A stretch of DNA of 64,000 bases from Micromonospora coxensis (lineage in GTDB: Bacteria > Actinomycetota > Actinomycetes > Mycobacteriales > Micromonosporaceae): assembly GCF_900090295.1 (NCBI RefSeq), contig NZ_LT607753.1, forward strand, positions 310,001 to 374,000, read 5' to 3'. Each line of letters starts with the position of its first letter. Within the stretch, counting starts at the first letter, position 1. The notes under the pieces are model-generated. The model had not been told where the DNA came from, ran no database searches, and worked only from the letters and a program-made list of their open reading frames with translations. Position numbers and translations under genes: made by a program. Positions 51,247-60,038 of the stretch are shown one piece after another.

Positions 51247-52383
51247 TCAGTCGGCCAGCCAGGCGCGGATCTCGTCGCCGTGCTCGTCGAGCCGGGGCGG
51301 CGGCAGGTCGTGGCGGGGCGGGGTGCGCGAGAAGCCGATCGGGTGCCGGACGCCGGGCACGCCGCCCGCCGTGGCCACCGGGTCGAGCCCGAGGTCGCGG
51401 GCCAGCGCGACCCCGTCGGCGACGGTGTTGATCGGGGCGCACGGCACACCGGCGGCGGTCAGGTCGGCGAACCACTCGTCGCGCCGCCGCCGCGCCAGCC
51501 GCTCGACCAGCAGGGGGCGCAGCGCGTCCCGGTGCACCGTGCGGTCCTGGTTGCGGGCGAACCGGGGGTCGTCGGCCAGCGCGGGCGCCCCCAGCACCTG
51601 GCACAGCCGGCGGAACTGGGCGTCGTTGCCGGCGATGACGACGAGGTCGCCGTCGGCGGTGGGCATCGGCTCGTACGGGAACAGGCTCGGGTGGGCGTTG
51701 CCCATCCGGAACGGCACGCTGCCGGCGGCGACGTGGCCGCTGGTCTGGTTCACCAGGCCGGACAGGGCCGAGGAGAGCAGGTCCACCTCGACGTGCTGGC
51801 CGACTCCGTGCCGGTCGCGGTGCCGCAGCGCGGCGAGCACGCCGACGGCCGCGTGCAGGCCCGCCATCACGTCGAACACCGCCACCCCGGCCTTGTACGG
51901 CGGGCCGTCCGGATCCCCGGTGAGGCTCATCAGGCCGGAGGCCGCCTGGACCATCAGGTCGTACCCGGGCAGGTGCGCCCCCGCGCCGGCGCCGAACCCG
52001 CTGATCGAGGCGTACACGATGCGCGGGTTGACGGCGGCGACGCTGTCGTGGTCGAGGCCGAAGCGGCGCAGGCCGCCCGGGCGGAAGTTCTGGATCATCA
52101 CGTCGGCCCGGTGGGCGAGGCGCCGGGCGACGGCCAGGTCGTCCGGGTCGGTGAGGTCCAGGGCGATGGACCGCTTGTTGCGGTTGACGCCGAGGTAGTA
52201 GGTGGAGATGCCGTCGCGCACCGGCGGCGTCCACGCGCGGGTGTCGTCCCCGCCGGGGCCCTCGACCTTGACCACGTCCGCGCCGAGGTCGGCCAGGAGC
52301 ATCGTCGCGTACGGCCCGGCGAGGATCCGCGAGAAGTCGGCCACCAGGACGCCGTCGAGCGGTCCGGACCGCTGCCGCTGCAT
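51247..52383 (-). CDS. CoA transferase (CaiB/BaiF, family III)
   Basis: 378 residues. PLDGVLVADFSRILAGPYATMLLADLGADVVKVEGPGGDDTR is the family III N-terminal signature; the catalytic Asp lies in HLPGYDLMVQAASGLMSLTG (GYD motif), and GQHVEVDLLSSAL follows. It transfers CoA between carboxylic acids through a glutamyl or aspartyl thioester. The substrate is not inferable and no acyl-CoA genes adjoin it. ATG at 52383 with GGGGAG upstream. It is divergent from the alpha/beta hydrolase gene. Confidence 0.92.
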   Translation of the reverse strand: MQRQRSGPLDGVLVADFSRILAGPYATMLLADLGADVVKVEGPGGDDTRAWTPPVRDGISTYYLGVNRNKRSIALDLTDPDDLAVARRLAHRADVMIQNFRPGGLRRFGLDHDSVAAVNPRIVYASISGFGAGAGAHLPGYDLMVQAASGLMSLTGDPDGPPYKAGVAVFDVMAGLHAAVGVLAALRHRDRHGVGQHVEVDLLSSALSGLVNQTSGHVAAGSVPFRMGNAHPSLFPYEPMPTADGDLVVIAGNDAQFRRLCQVLGAPALADDPRFARNQDRTVHRDALRPLLVERLARRRRDEWFADLTAAGVPCAPINTVADGVALARDLGLDPVATAGGVPGVRHPIGFSRTPPRHDLPPPRLDEHGDEIRAWLAD

Positions 52384-52460
52384 CGGCACTCCCCTCCCCG
52401 GGACGGCCGGCCGGCCGCTCGGGTCGGCGGGGACCGGTCCGGCGAGCATACGATCCGCGG

Positions 52461-53300
52461 GTGGAAACCTTCGACGGCACCGACGGCACCCAACTGGCGT
52501 ACCACCGCACCGGCCACGGCCCGGCGCTGATCTGCCTGCCCGGCGGGCCGATGCAGGACTCGGCGTACCTCGGCGAGCTGGGCGGGTTGTCGGCGCACCG
52601 CACGCTGGTGCGGCTGGACCTGCGCGGCACCGGGGGGTCGGCCGTCCCGGCGGACCCGGCGACCTACCGGTGCGACCGGCAGGTCGCCGACGTCGAGGCG
52701 CTGCGCCGGCACCTCGGGCTGGAGCGCGTCGACCTGGCCGCGCACTGCGCCGGGGCGACCCTGGCCCTGCTGTACGCGGTCCGGCATCCCGAGCGGGTCG
52801 AGCGGCTCGTCCTGCTCACCCCCAGCCCCCGGCCGGTGGGCGTGGAGGTCACCGACCGGGACCGCCGGGAGCTGGCCGAGCTGCGCCGGGGCGAGCCGTG
52901 GTTCCCGGCGGCGTTCGCCGCGTTCGAGCGCATCTGGGCGGGACGGGCCGGCGACGAGGACTGGGCGGCGATCACCCCGTTCACCTGGGGCCGGTGGGAC
53001 GCCGCCGCCCGGGCCCACCACGAGCGGGAGGCGAGCTGGCGGCACCCGGACGCGGCGGCCGGCTACTACGCCGACGACGCGTTCGACCCGGTGGCCGTCC
53101 GGGCCGCCGTCGGGCGGCTCCGGGCAGCGGTCCTGCTGGTCGCGGGCGAGTACGACGTCGCGCTGCCGCCGACCCGCGCGGCGGAGTACGCCGGCCTGTT
53201 CCCCAAGGGCGAGCTGGCCGTGCAGCCGGGCGGCGGGCACCAGCCCTGGCACGACGACCCGCGCTGGTTCGTCGACACCGTGGCCCGGTTCCTGGGCTGA
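52461..53300 (+). CDS. alpha/beta hydrolase with Cys at the nucleophile position
   Basis: 279 residues of the alpha/beta hydrolase fold: LICLPGGPMQD (oxyanion HGG-like segment, CLPGGP here), VRLDLRGTGGS and RVDLAAHCAGATLALLYAVRHPERV. At the nucleophile elbow the usual GHSxG reads AHCAG, putting Cys96 where Ser is normal. The Asp lies in VAGEYDVALPP and the His in GGGHQPWHDDP. It is similar to proline-iminopeptidase-like actinobacterial hydrolases. The Cys could support thiol-ester chemistry, dienelactone-like lactonase activity or loss of activity. Confidence 0.85.
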   Translation: METFDGTDGTQLAYHRTGHGPALICLPGGPMQDSAYLGELGGLSAHRTLVRLDLRGTGGSAVPADPATYRCDRQVADVEALRRHLGLERVDLAAHCAGATLALLYAVRHPERVERLVLLTPSPRPVGVEVTDRDRRELAELRRGEPWFPAAFAAFERIWAGRAGDEDWAAITPFTWGRWDAAARAHHEREASWRHPDAAAGYYADDAFDPVAVRAAVGRLRAAVLLVAGEYDVALPPTRAAEYAGLFPKGELAVQPGGGHQPWHDDPRWFVDTVARFLG

Positions 53301-53310
53301 GCGCCCGCGG

Positions 53311-54162
53311 CTACCGTGCCGGCCGGCACGGCCCCCGCGCGGTCACGCTCTCGTCGGCGACCCGCAGGACCGTGCCGTCGACGTAGTAGAGCGAGACGCC
53401 GGCGGCTCCGCCGAGCCGGGACACGCAGGTCGTCGGCGGGGGCAGGTGCGGCGGTGGCGACTGGCCGTCGACGGCGGCGAGCTGGACCCGGGTCACCTGC
53501 AACGCGGGGACGCCCGGCGCCATCAGCAGCCGCACCGGTCGGCCGGCGCGCACGTCGGCGGCGAGGTGGTCGCTCAGCCGGTACGGCAGCAGCAGCAGGC
53601 TCACGCCGAGGAAGCCCAGCAGGGCCCCGGCGATCCCGCGCAGCCACAGGCTGGTGTTCCAGCCCAGCTGCACGGCGGGTGGGCGCAGCCACAGGACGAG
53701 GCCGGTGCTGACCGCGCCGCAGAGCAGGATGACGGTGACCGGGAGGGCGTCGACCGCCCCGCCGCGCGAGGTGGTCCACACCGCGAGGCAGAGCGCCGCC
53801 AGCCCCGCGACGCCCATGCAGGAGACCACCGTCATGACCACGATCGCGGCCCGGCTCTGCACGATGTGGACCACGGGGGCGCTGCGCTCGGCCGCCTGGA
53901 GCAGGTGCCGGGAGACGACGAAGACGGCCAGGCCGGTGATGCCGATGAGGAAGGCGCGGATCGCCAGCCAGCCGAAGGTGATGCCGGCGTCCTCCGGATC
54001 GACGCCGAAGGCGCCGAAGAACCGGGCGGTGACCACCCAGCCGAAGGCGTACGAGAAACCGGCGACGCCGGTGACGATCTGCGCCGCCTGCCCGAACCAG
54101 TGCGACACCTGCCCGGTGAGCGTCGGGGGCGACCCGTCCGAGGGCGGCGCGGCGCCGATCAC
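53311..54162 (-). CDS. polytopic membrane protein of the vWA/kinase-like triad
   Basis: 283 residues with about six membrane helices (ITGVAGFSYAFGWVVTARFF, LAIRAFLIGITGLAVFVVS, IVVMTVVSCMGVAGLAALCLAVW, VTVILLCGAVSTGLVLWL, GIAGALLGFLGVSLLLLPY) and a C-terminal extracytoplasmic tail of about 70 residues with two Cys (TTCVSR and GPCRPA). No family recognised. The GTG start at 54162 overlaps the kinase-like stop by 4 bp, so the genes are translationally coupled. It is presumably the membrane partner or effector of that module. Confidence 0.72.
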   Translation of the reverse strand: MIGAAPPSDGSPPTLTGQVSHWFGQAAQIVTGVAGFSYAFGWVVTARFFGAFGVDPEDAGITFGWLAIRAFLIGITGLAVFVVSRHLLQAAERSAPVVHIVQSRAAIVVMTVVSCMGVAGLAALCLAVWTTSRGGAVDALPVTVILLCGAVSTGLVLWLRPPAVQLGWNTSLWLRGIAGALLGFLGVSLLLLPYRLSDHLAADVRAGRPVRLLMAPGVPALQVTRVQLAAVDGQSPPPHLPPPTTCVSRLGGAAGVSLYYVDGTVLRVADESVTARGPCRPAR

Positions 54163-55199
54163 AGCAGCCCCGTGAGCAGCACGACCGCTGCGACGGCGCC
54201 GATCACGAACCCGACCGTCACGGCCAGCCTGCCCTTCAGCGCGTACGTCCAGGCGGTGCGCGGCAGCGACTCCACCGGCGACACGCTCGGCGTGGTCTGC
54301 AGCTCCGGCCCCTCCCCGGTCATCGCCTCGATCACGGCGTCGAGCGTCGTCAGCCACTGCGACAGGCGGGGCCGGGAGCCCGAGGCGCGCACGGAGGCAC
54401 GGATCAGCGGGGCCAGCGCGGCGGGCACCTGGCCGCCGAGGGGGTCGTCGGTGTCGGCGCCCGAGGGCCGCCAGGACGGCGCGACGAGCACCCGGGCGGT
54501 GATCAGGCCGACCGCGTAGACGGTCGAGGCGTGATCCGGCCGGGGGGTGTCGCCGGTGAGCACCCGCGGATCCGTCCAGTCCGTGCTGGTCAGCAGCGGC
54601 TCCTCGACCACGCTGTCCACCGGCCGGATCGAGTCGCAGTCCAGCAGCAGCACCGCGGGCTGCGGACGCAGCGTCCACAGCAGGTTGTGCGCCGCCAGGT
54701 CCTCGTGCACCAGGCCCCGCGTCTCCAGCCAGCGCAACGCCTCCACCAGGGCCCGGATCAGCTTGAGCTTCTCCCGCAGGCTCGCCGGCTCGATCCCGAC
54801 CCGGGCGGCTCGGGCCTCGTAGAGCAGGTAGTTGAGGTCCCTGACCCGGACCTTCTTGGTCGACAGGTGCGCCTGGTACGCCATCCCGGCCCGGGGGACG
54901 AGCACCCCGGCCACCGCGCCGTCGGCGCCGGCGACGACCGCCAGCGGCCACGCGTACCGGCGCCGGACGAGGGCGGCCGAGTCGTCGTCGAGGCCCCGGT
55001 AGAGCTGGACGAGCCGGTCGAGGTCCTCCTCGGCGCGGGGTATCGCGTACTTCTTGTACAGCACCGTGTCGTCGTGGCCGAACACGTCGAAGACGGTGGA
55101 CGAGCCGCCCCGGACGCCGGGGCCCCAGGTGCGCAGGGTGCGCTCCGGCACCCGGGGCGGCAGGTCGGGCCAGGTGTCGGCCACTGGTGGGGTGGGCAT
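54159..55199 (-). CDS. kinase-like protein with C-terminal membrane helix
   Basis: 346 residues. A protein-kinase fold is suggested by VFDVFGHDDTVLYKKYA (Lys), LVHEDLAAHNLLWTL (catalytic loop, HED in place of HRD, Asn present) and AVLLLDCDSIRPV (DCD in place of DFG). This resembles the divergent kinases found beside TerY-type vWA proteins. The last 25 residues are a membrane helix (LAVTVGFVIGAVAAVVLLTGLL). The active residues Lys, Asp, Asn and Asp all appear present, so activity is possible. It is preceded by a vWA gene 16 bp upstream and coupled to a membrane protein downstream. Confidence 0.8.
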   Translation of the reverse strand: MPTPPVADTWPDLPPRVPERTLRTWGPGVRGGSSTVFDVFGHDDTVLYKKYAIPRAEEDLDRLVQLYRGLDDDSAALVRRRYAWPLAVVAGADGAVAGVLVPRAGMAYQAHLSTKKVRVRDLNYLLYEARAARVGIEPASLREKLKLIRALVEALRWLETRGLVHEDLAAHNLLWTLRPQPAVLLLDCDSIRPVDSVVEEPLLTSTDWTDPRVLTGDTPRPDHASTVYAVGLITARVLVAPSWRPSGADTDDPLGGQVPAALAPLIRASVRASGSRPRLSQWLTTLDAVIEAMTGEGPELQTTPSVSPVESLPRTAWTYALKGRLAVTVGFVIGAVAAVVLLTGLL

Positions 55200-55215
55200 G
55201 TCGTGTGAGGGCCGG

Positions 55216-55881
55216 TTACCGCAGGTCCGCTTCCCCGAGGGGCGGGTACGGCGGCGGCAGGTGCGGCCGGGCGTCGGGGCGGCCGGGCAGCATCACCGAT
55301 CTGGTCAGCGTGCGGGCGAAGTCGGTGACCACGCCGAAGATCCGGGTGGCGAGCACCTGGTCGTGGTGGTCGTTCCACTCGTACACCGCTACCGGGCGCA
55401 GCCGCTGCCAGATCCCGCTCCCTTCCGACCCGGCATCCGTGGTGATGACGACGAGCTGGGCCTTGGTGCGGCGGTCGAAGTCCTGGAACGCCCGCTCCCA
55501 GTCCTGGTCGACCGGTGTGCCGTCGGTGACGAGGAAGACGAAGGGGCGCAGGACGGACGTGTCCTGTGAGCGCAGGACCCGCAGGTCGTGGTCGATCACC
55601 CGGCCGAGGCGCTGGAACAGCGGACCGTACCGGGTGGCCCCGTGAGCGTACAGGCGCGGCAGGGACGGCAGTTCGGTCAGGTCCGTCAGCGGCAGGACGA
55701 GTTCCGCGTGGTCGGCGAAGGCGACGATGCCCACCCGCACCTGGTCGCCGAGGGCGGGACTGGAGAGCAGTTCGTCGACGAGCTGGATGAGCGCCTGCTG
55801 GACGGCCTCCAGACGGGTCCCTTCAGACATGGATCCGGAGGTGTCGACCGCCAGGTAGATCGGCAGCACGCGCTGCGGCAT
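55216..55881 (-). CDS. TerY-like von Willebrand A domain protein
   Basis: 221 residues. The metal-ion-dependent adhesion site is intact: LAVDTSGSMSEG (DxSxS), the Thr in HGATRYGP and the Asp in FLVTDGTPVDQDW. The small vWA protein with no signal peptide matches the TerY group found with tellurite-resistance and chemical-stress kinases. The C-terminal tail is Pro-rich. ATG at 55881 (MPQRVLPIYLAV) is preferred. It is the first gene of a vWA/kinase-like/membrane-protein operon. Confidence 0.88.
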   Translation of the reverse strand: MPQRVLPIYLAVDTSGSMSEGTRLEAVQQALIQLVDELLSSPALGDQVRVGIVAFADHAELVLPLTDLTELPSLPRLYAHGATRYGPLFQRLGRVIDHDLRVLRSQDTSVLRPFVFLVTDGTPVDQDWERAFQDFDRRTKAQLVVITTDAGSEGSGIWQRLRPVAVYEWNDHHDQVLATRIFGVVTDFARTLTRSVMLPGRPDARPHLPPPYPPLGEADLR

Positions 55882-56106
55882 GATCCGACCCCCTCCGCGC
55901 GCTCGCCGGTCCTGCGGTCGCCCACGAAGGTAGCCGGCTGACCGGGTCGCGTCGAGGCCCGTCGTCCGATCACGACTGTCGGACTTCGGCACCGCGCGGG
56001 GACCCCGGCTCCCTTGTCGGCACCTCCTATCGTGATGGCGCTGCGGTCCCGGCGGCACGACGACGGGCGGCAGACCACCCCGACCAGCACCGACCAGGAG
56101 GCACGC

Positions 56107-56517
56107 GTGGGAAGCAGGAGGTACGTCGCGACGGCGGCGTCGGTCGCCATCGCCGTCGCGACACTCACCGGGTGCGGCGACGACGGCGACGCCGAGCGGG
56201 AGTACGTCGACAAGCTCAGCCGGGCGGGCTACGAGTCGGTGACGGTCTCCCCCGAGATCAAGAAGTCCCTGGGCAGGAAGAACCGCGATCGCAAGAACAC
56301 CGTCGCCTACGACTACACCTGGCAGGTGAACACCGACTCGGACCCGACCACCTGCGAGGTCACCCTCGAACATCCGGCGTACAACTCGAAGTCGCTGCGC
56401 GGCGACCACTGGCACGTCGACGAGGTCGACGACAAGGACGTCGAGGGCTGGGGCGGCAACAGCCCCGACCCCGAGACGGTGCGGAAGCTGCTGCGCGAGC
56501 ACTCCTACGACTGCTGA
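56107..56517 (+). CDS. small lipoprotein, hypothetical
   Basis: 136 residues. The N-terminus has a basic start, a hydrophobic stretch and the lipobox LTGC (VATAASVAIAVATLTGCGDDGD), so it should be lipidated and held on the outer face of the membrane. The mature part is charged and has two further Cys (TTCEVT and the penultimate-to-last SYDC). No family recognised. GTG at 56107 follows CAGGAGG; an in-frame ATG at 56014 would place the signal peptide too far inside. Confidence 0.78.
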   Translation: MGSRRYVATAASVAIAVATLTGCGDDGDAEREYVDKLSRAGYESVTVSPEIKKSLGRKNRDRKNTVAYDYTWQVNTDSDPTTCEVTLEHPAYNSKSLRGDHWHVDEVDDKDVEGWGGNSPDPETVRKLLREHSYDC

Positions 56518-56616
56518 CCGAGCCCGGGTCCGCGATCCCCGGGGCGGCGGGCACGACAGCGTGCCGCCACCGGGGGCGGCGGGCGGAGTGCCAGCCCGTC
56601 ACCCCCGGTGCACGGG

Positions 56617-58497
56617 TCAGTTCCCGGCTAGGACGCGCGCGTCGGCGGCAACGACCGCCGCCAGCGCGGTCGGGAGCCGTTTGCCGGCATGCCGGTCGGC
56701 GTAGCCGGCCAGCTCGGCGTACCGGCCGTTGGCCAGCAGGGTGCTCAGGACGGTGCGCGCGTCGGCGTCGGCGCCGGAGGTCAGGATCACGTACCCGAGG
56801 CCGGCTGGGCTGGCCGCCAGGGTGAACGTGCTGGTCGCCGACGCCCGCCCGGCCGGGCCTACGGCGTCGGCGCGCAGGGTGTGCCGGCCCGCCGGCAGGG
56901 CGGTGAGGTCCAGCGGACGATCCGTGGCGACCCGCTGCCCGTCGAGGGTGAGCGTGACGGTGTCGACGTGAGCGGCGGTGACGGTGGGGACCGGGGCCTG
57001 GGCTCGGTCCAGGGTGGCGCCATCGACCGGTGACGCGATCGCGACGCTCGGGGTGGCGGGCGATCGCTGCAGGTGAGCGGCGTTCCAGCCGGCCAGCTCG
57101 GCGGGCCGGTTGGTGATGATCCCGTCGACGTCGGCCTGCTCCAGCGCCTGCCACTGGGCCGGCGAGTCGACGGTCCAGACCAGGACGGCCACGCCCGCGT
57201 CGTGCAGCTGCCGCACCACGTCCGGCCGAGCCGCCAGCGCTGCGCCACTCGGGTTGTACGCGGTTAGTCCCAGCTGTCGGGCGAGGGCGACCGGGTCGGT
57301 GTCCAGGCTGCCGCGCAGCAGTCCCAGTGGCAGTTCCGGGGCCAAGTCGCGGGTGTGGCGCAGGGCGTCGACCTCGAAGCTCTGGACGAAGACGCGGCCG
57401 GTCATCCGCTCCGCGCGGATCACCTCGACGATCCGCGCCACCTCGTCGCGGGTATGTGCCCCCTTGATCTCCAGCAGCAGGTTGCCGCCCCGGACGCGCA
57501 GGTCGGCGAGCTGCTCCGCGAGGGTGGGCAGCTTCTCGCCGGTGTACTGCGGGGCGAACCACGAGCCGGCGTCGAGAGCCTTGAGCTGCGCGGCGGTCAG
57601 GTCCCGGATCCGGCCGACGCCATCGGTGGTGCGGTCCACAGTGGCGTCATGCAGCACGAACGGCACGCCGTCGCGGGACGGCTGCACGTCGTTCTCGATC
57701 CAGTGGGCGCCCGTCCGGCGGGCCACCTCCTGGGCCACCAGCGTGTTCTCCGGGGCGGCGGCGGAGGCGCCCCGGTGGACGATCACGGTGAGTGGGCTGC
57801 CGTCGGGGCGTAGGTGTCCGTTGGGGGCCAGCTCCGTCACGGTGACGTCGTCGAACGAGACGGTAGCGCCGTTGACCAGCAGGGCCTGCCCGCCGTCGGC
57901 GGAGCGGCGCAGGCTGCCGGTCCGCAACGCCTCCCGCCCGTCGACGAACCAGCGCGCCTGGCTGCCGTGCACCTCGACCGCGACCCGCACGTCGCGGCCG
58001 GTGCCCGCCGCGTACGGGGCGGAGCCGGTGTCGGTGACGTTCCAGGTGTTGGCGGTGGTTCGCTCGGCGAACTCCAGGCCATTGGCGGCGGTGCTGCCGC
58101 TGCGCATGGTGGCGATCCACCACGGGGTGGTGCCGTCGGCGGGTACGTCGAGGCCCAGCGCGGTCCAGCGGGTGGCCGAGGTCACCGATTCGAACCGGAC
58201 GGTCGCCTCGACGCGGAAGTCGTCCAGGTGCCGACCGAAGGTGATCTTGTTGGTCGCCGCGGAGCTGGTGGAGGTGCCGTACAGCCGGCCGTTCTCCACC
58301 TTCCAGGCGCCGTCGACGGCGCGCCACCCGGCGGGCAGCGTGCCTGCGGAGAAGTCCTCGGCGACGACGGCGGCGCCGGGCTCGGCGGCCGCCGGTGGGG
58401 ACGGGGTCAGCACGGCCGGCGCGCCGACCGCCAGCGTCAGGGCGCAGAGGGCGGCGGTGAGGCGGATCCGGGTGGTGGGACGGGCGCGACGGGTCAT
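56617..58497 (-). CDS. secreted glycerophosphodiester phosphodiesterase, multidomain
   Basis: 626 residues. A signal peptide (RIRLTAALCALTLAVGAPAV...) is followed by a lectin/LamG-like beta domain (about 45-225, EDFSAGTLPAGWRAVDGAWKVENGRLYG) and the GDPD TIM barrel (about 235-480) with VIVHRGASAAAPENTLVA, ENDVQPSRDGVPFVLHDATVDRTTDG and LLEIKG catalytic residues. A C-terminal Ig-like domain (VTLTLDGQRVATDRPLDLTALPAGRHTLRADA) and a helical tail follow. It should cleave glycerophosphodiesters (teichoic acid or phospholipid head groups) outside the cell for phosphate supply. Confidence 0.9.
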   Translation of the reverse strand: MTRRARPTTRIRLTAALCALTLAVGAPAVLTPSPPAAAEPGAAVVAEDFSAGTLPAGWRAVDGAWKVENGRLYGTSTSSAATNKITFGRHLDDFRVEATVRFESVTSATRWTALGLDVPADGTTPWWIATMRSGSTAANGLEFAERTTANTWNVTDTGSAPYAAGTGRDVRVAVEVHGSQARWFVDGREALRTGSLRRSADGGQALLVNGATVSFDDVTVTELAPNGHLRPDGSPLTVIVHRGASAAAPENTLVAQEVARRTGAHWIENDVQPSRDGVPFVLHDATVDRTTDGVGRIRDLTAAQLKALDAGSWFAPQYTGEKLPTLAEQLADLRVRGGNLLLEIKGAHTRDEVARIVEVIRAERMTGRVFVQSFEVDALRHTRDLAPELPLGLLRGSLDTDPVALARQLGLTAYNPSGAALAARPDVVRQLHDAGVAVLVWTVDSPAQWQALEQADVDGIITNRPAELAGWNAAHLQRSPATPSVAIASPVDGATLDRAQAPVPTVTAAHVDTVTLTLDGQRVATDRPLDLTALPAGRHTLRADAVGPAGRASATSTFTLAASPAGLGYVILTSGADADARTVLSTLLANGRYAELAGYADRHAGKRLPTALAAVVAADARVLAGN

Positions 58498-58571
58498 GGT
58501 GCGGACCCTAGGAACGTCACGGGAACCGACGGCCAACCGGCCGTGACGGCGACGCGAACGCCGGTACGCGA

Positions 58572-59171
58572 TCACATGTGCGTGGACCGGACGGGGGTCA
58601 GCAGCCACCGGGCGAAGCAGGCGTCGTCGTCGAGTGCGGTGTACCAGCGGACCCGGAGCTGGAAGGAGGTGGCCGTCACCGGCAGCAGCAGGCCGGGGTC
58701 GACGCGCAGCGACGACGGCGGCCCGTGCCGGAGCGGAACGGGCCCGGGCCGGGCGGGCGCCAGGGGGGTCGAGTGCGCGCCGGCCCCGTCGACCGCCGCG
58801 CTGAACAGGGCCAGCACACCGCTGGGCACCCGCAGGACCTCGCCCACCTGGTCGTCGGTGTGCGGGAACCGCAGCGCGTCGGCCACGGTGTCGGGGTAGC
58901 GGGAGCCGGACGCCTGCACGACGGCGATCGACCCGTCCTGCGCGGTGAGGACCTCGATCCAGCTGTCGTCGCGCACGACGCCGTCCCCGCCGACCAGCAC
59001 CGCCCGGCCGGTCCCCACCGCGATGCCGGTGTCCTGCCACCCCAGGTCGACCACCTGGTCGAACTGGTCGTCACTGGAGCCCCGCCACGCCTCGCGCAGG
59101 CCGGCGTCGACGGCGAGGAACGGCTCACCGTTGGTCCACAACCGACCGACATGGGTCCAGGAGACAGTCAC
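58572..59171 (-). CDS. hypothetical protein, possibly Imm21-like
   Basis: 199 residues, no signal peptide. The pattern EPFLAVDAGLREAWRGSSDDQFDQVVDLGWQDTGIAVGTGRAVLVGGDGVVRDDSWI resembles Imm21-type immunity proteins, whose members share an alternating W and D/G layout, but I could not verify this. The C-terminal half (FQLRVRWYTALDDDACFARWLLTP) is unfamiliar. No polymorphic toxin gene is adjacent. It ends 74 bp from the phosphodiesterase start. Confidence 0.6.
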   Translation of the reverse strand: MTVSWTHVGRLWTNGEPFLAVDAGLREAWRGSSDDQFDQVVDLGWQDTGIAVGTGRAVLVGGDGVVRDDSWIEVLTAQDGSIAVVQASGSRYPDTVADALRFPHTDDQVGEVLRVPSGVLALFSAAVDGAGAHSTPLAPARPGPVPLRHGPPSSLRVDPGLLLPVTATSFQLRVRWYTALDDDACFARWLLTPVRSTHM

Positions 59172-59216
59172 CGGCCCAGTATCGACGACGCTCGGCCGGG
59201 GTCCGCCGGGGCGTGG

Positions 59217-59636
59217 TCAGCGGGTCGACGGCCGGGCGCTGCGCCGGGTGCCGAAGGACTCCATGGTGGTGGCCTTCTTCGCGGGCGTACGTCCGGCGGT
59301 GCCGCGGGCGCGGGCGGGCGTCGCCTTCTTAGCGGGCGCCTTCTTCGCGGGCGCGCGGGTGGCCGGCGCCTTCTTGGCGGCGGCGGCCTTGGCGGTCGGC
59401 CTGCGGGTGGGGGCGGCGGTCGCGGCGGTGTCCGTCTTGCGGGCCACCCGGGCCGTGGTCGGGGTGGGCCTGCCGCCCGGCGTCTTGGCCGCGCTGGCCC
59501 CGGTGGCCCGTTTCGTGGCCGTCGCGACCTTCTTCGCGGCGGCCTTGCGGGTCATCGGGGCCTTGCGCGCCCCGGTGGCCTTCCGGGCGCCGGTGGGCCT
59601 GGCGGCCCCGGTGCTGCTGCGTCGAGCGTCGGCCAT
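59217..59636 (-). CDS. Lys/Ala/Thr-rich histone H1-like protein
   Basis: 139 residues composed mostly of Ala, Lys, Thr, Arg and Pro, with degenerate AAKKAPA, KKAPAKKA and TRKAAAKK repeats, like the C-terminal tails of HupB and histone H1-like nucleoid proteins. There is no folded N-terminal HU domain. It probably binds DNA or RNA non-specifically. GAGGAGGAGC lies upstream of the ATG at 59636. The composition makes any similarity search unreliable. Confidence 0.7.
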   Translation of the reverse strand: MADARRSSTGAARPTGARKATGARKAPMTRKAAAKKVATATKRATGASAAKTPGGRPTPTTARVARKTDTAATAAPTRRPTAKAAAAKKAPATRAPAKKAPAKKATPARARGTAGRTPAKKATTMESFGTRRSARPSTR

Positions 59637-60038
59637 CGTCGCTCCTCCTCGGGGTGTGCTGCCGAGACCCGCACCGACGGGGCGGGCCGGGCCGACCGGC
59701 CCGCTCGGCGTCGGTGTCTTCCCCCGGCCCCGGCGGGCAAACGTCGCGTGCGGACGCGGCGCCGACCGCCGGGCAGCCGTCGAACGGCACGCTCCCCGGT
59801 ACGGCCACCCGCCCGCCGCCCGTGCCGCGGACCGGCCGGACGTCGACGCTGCGTCACGCCCGGATCCCGGTGGGCGACGGGTGCGGGCACCTGGCCGGTC
59901 GGCTATTGACTGTGACCTGGCGCACATCATTAGATGTCGAGGTGGTGCGGTGCCTGGTCGGCCCGGCCACTGGCCGGCCCAGGCGACCGGTCGGGTGGGT
60001 TCGCCACCTCAAGCGATCGACGGGGTGCGGTGGGTGCG
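59637..60038. other. 402 bp non-coding region
   Basis: It separates the divergent histone-like and diguanylate cyclase genes. The left end holds the histone-like ribosome site; the right half holds a good promoter for the cyclase (separate entry). No convincing gene or strong hairpin was seen in between. Confidence 0.5.
59906..59935 (+). promoter_or_regulatory. sigma70-type promoter for the GGDEF gene
   Basis: TTGACT at 59906-59911 and TTAGAT at 59930-59935 are separated by 18 bp, in an AT-richer island. It would give a leader of about 100 nt. Confidence 0.55.

Noticed and set aside
56545..56569. Hairpin GGCACG/CGTGCC with a bulged extension between the lipoprotein and phosphodiesterase genes
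   Set aside because: The stem is only 6 bp before a mismatch; too weak compared with other terminators here to annotate.
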